Assembly: GCF_000611675.1 (NCBI RefSeq)
Contig: NZ_JATV01000002.1
Location: 186,001 to 250,000, forward strand
DNA from: Flavobacterium succinicans LMG 10402
GTDB taxonomy: Bacteria > Bacteroidota > Bacteroidia > Flavobacteriales > Flavobacteriaceae
Length of the DNA stretch: 64,000 nt
Direction of reading: 5' to 3'
Shown: positions 63,643-64,000 of the stretch, piece after piece
Numbering within the stretch: position 1 is the first letter of the stretch
Layout: each line of letters begins with the position of its first letter
Notes under the pieces: generated by a model
Seen by the model: only the letters and a program-made list of their open reading frames with translations
Told to the model about the DNA's origin: nothing
The model's database searches: none
Program-made: the position numbers and the translations under genes

Positions 63643-63748
63643 AAGGAGCGAATCATCAGGCATTTTTGTCAACAAGATTCCCGCCATCATTCCAAAACTT
63701 GTGAGCTGAACGCCAGCTCACAAGGTTTTTCCCTTCTGTCGGGGCTAG
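63643..63748 (-). repeat. Structured intergenic element, copy D (second subfamily)
   Basis: On the minus strand: CTAGCCCCGACAGAAGGG, a perfect 11-bp stem CTTGTGAGCTG (63698-63708 with 63714-63724), loop GCGTT, GATGGCGGGAATC, then TTCGCTCCTTA. The order and ends match copies A-C, but the flanks differ. It lies between mbnP and the di-haem gene, antisense to both. Confidence 0.65.
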
Positions 63749-63872
63749 AAGACCAACATTTAGGATATTTTGGAAACATTCAAAAGGAAACTGCTTTCAA
63801 TCGTTTTTTCACCAAAATCGCTAACCCAAGTTATCGCGATTCCCTTTTTAATAACAAAATGTACACATACAA

Positions 63873-64000
63873 ATGAAAGCAAAATACCTATTGTTGTTCA
63901 TTTTTCCTATTCTTTTGAGTTGTTCCAATGACAACGACGAAGACTATCAAAATGTACCCATCGACTTCAAAGTCCCATCCAACTTTCCTCCAGTTGCCTA
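63873..64000 (+). CDS. Start of an MbnH-like di-haem cytochrome c peroxidase family lipoprotein
   Basis: Only 42 codons are inside the window. They begin with a lipoprotein signal (MKAKYLLLFIFPILLSC) and an acidic linker (SNDNDEDYQN), then IDFKVPSNFPPVAY, as seen at the start of flavobacterial cytochrome-c peroxidase/MbnH proteins. The adjacency to mbnP supports this. No haem motif is in the visible part, so the call depends on context. Confidence 0.6.
   Translation, partial: MKAKYLLLFIFPILLSCSNDNDEDYQNVPIDFKVPSNFPPVA

Noticed and set aside
1..64000. tRNA, rRNA, riboswitch or origin sequences
   Set aside because: I found no cloverleaf with CCA-type end, no rRNA motif and no DnaA-box cluster or dnaA gene; a covariance search was not possible.

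Overview
The window reads as a low-GC chromosome segment from a member of the Bacteroidota, most likely Flavobacterium. The support is: Bacteroidetes-type promoters (TTTG, about 19 nt, TAnnTTTG) in front of many genes, type IX secretion (T9SS) C-terminal sorting domains, TonB-dependent receptors, a serine palmitoyltransferase for sphingolipids, weak ribosome binding sites, and many families of short intergenic repeats.

Layout. 0-12 kb is housekeeping: valS (cut by the window edge), an aspartic-protease/PDZ protein, a PLP aminotransferase, folE, cysS, yidD, lgt, and a flotillin/NfeD membrane pair. 12-20 kb holds a two-gene secreted system: an S8 protease with a dockerin, followed 2 nt later by a protein with three cohesin-like domains; both carry T9SS sorting domains. 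This pair lies between a full-length icmF (fused isobutyryl-CoA mutase) and a second, partial copy of the icmF 3' end, so it looks inserted. 23-32 kb returns to core genes (purU, pyrF, an OmpA/TSP3 outer-membrane protein, prfA) with a dense array of CGCAAAG-type repeats. 32-37 kb is an accessory pocket: an OLD-like TOPRIM ATPase, YefM-YoeB and HigBA toxin-antitoxin pairs, a broken lipoprotein gene, and at least four repeat families. topB follows.

40-52 kb is an iron-acquisition and electron-transfer region: two siderophore receptors, a PepSY membrane protein, an ankyrin protein, a DUF2271 protein with a possible flavinylation motif, a PepSY-flavodoxin-reductase fusion, and ApbE. Three promoters here share a 17-bp operator-like palindrome. 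52-64 kb has an outer-membrane protein, a GNAT protein convergent with spt, a lectin plus aerolysin-type toxin candidate, a NYN/LOTUS protein, rdgB, a DEAD-box helicase, a CarboxypepD_reg protein, a lone receiver domain, and a copper-related group (small CxxxC protein, MbnP, start of an MbnH-like di-haem protein).

Five intergenic elements (8.4, 32.2, 36.7, 48.1 and 63.7 kb) share one architecture: a sequence-variable 11-12 bp stem between conserved flanks. The stems differ in sequence but keep pairing, which points to a structured RNA or DNA repeat family. Other repeats sit in frame inside valS and icmF. Protein names come from reading translated sequence for motifs; no database search was run.
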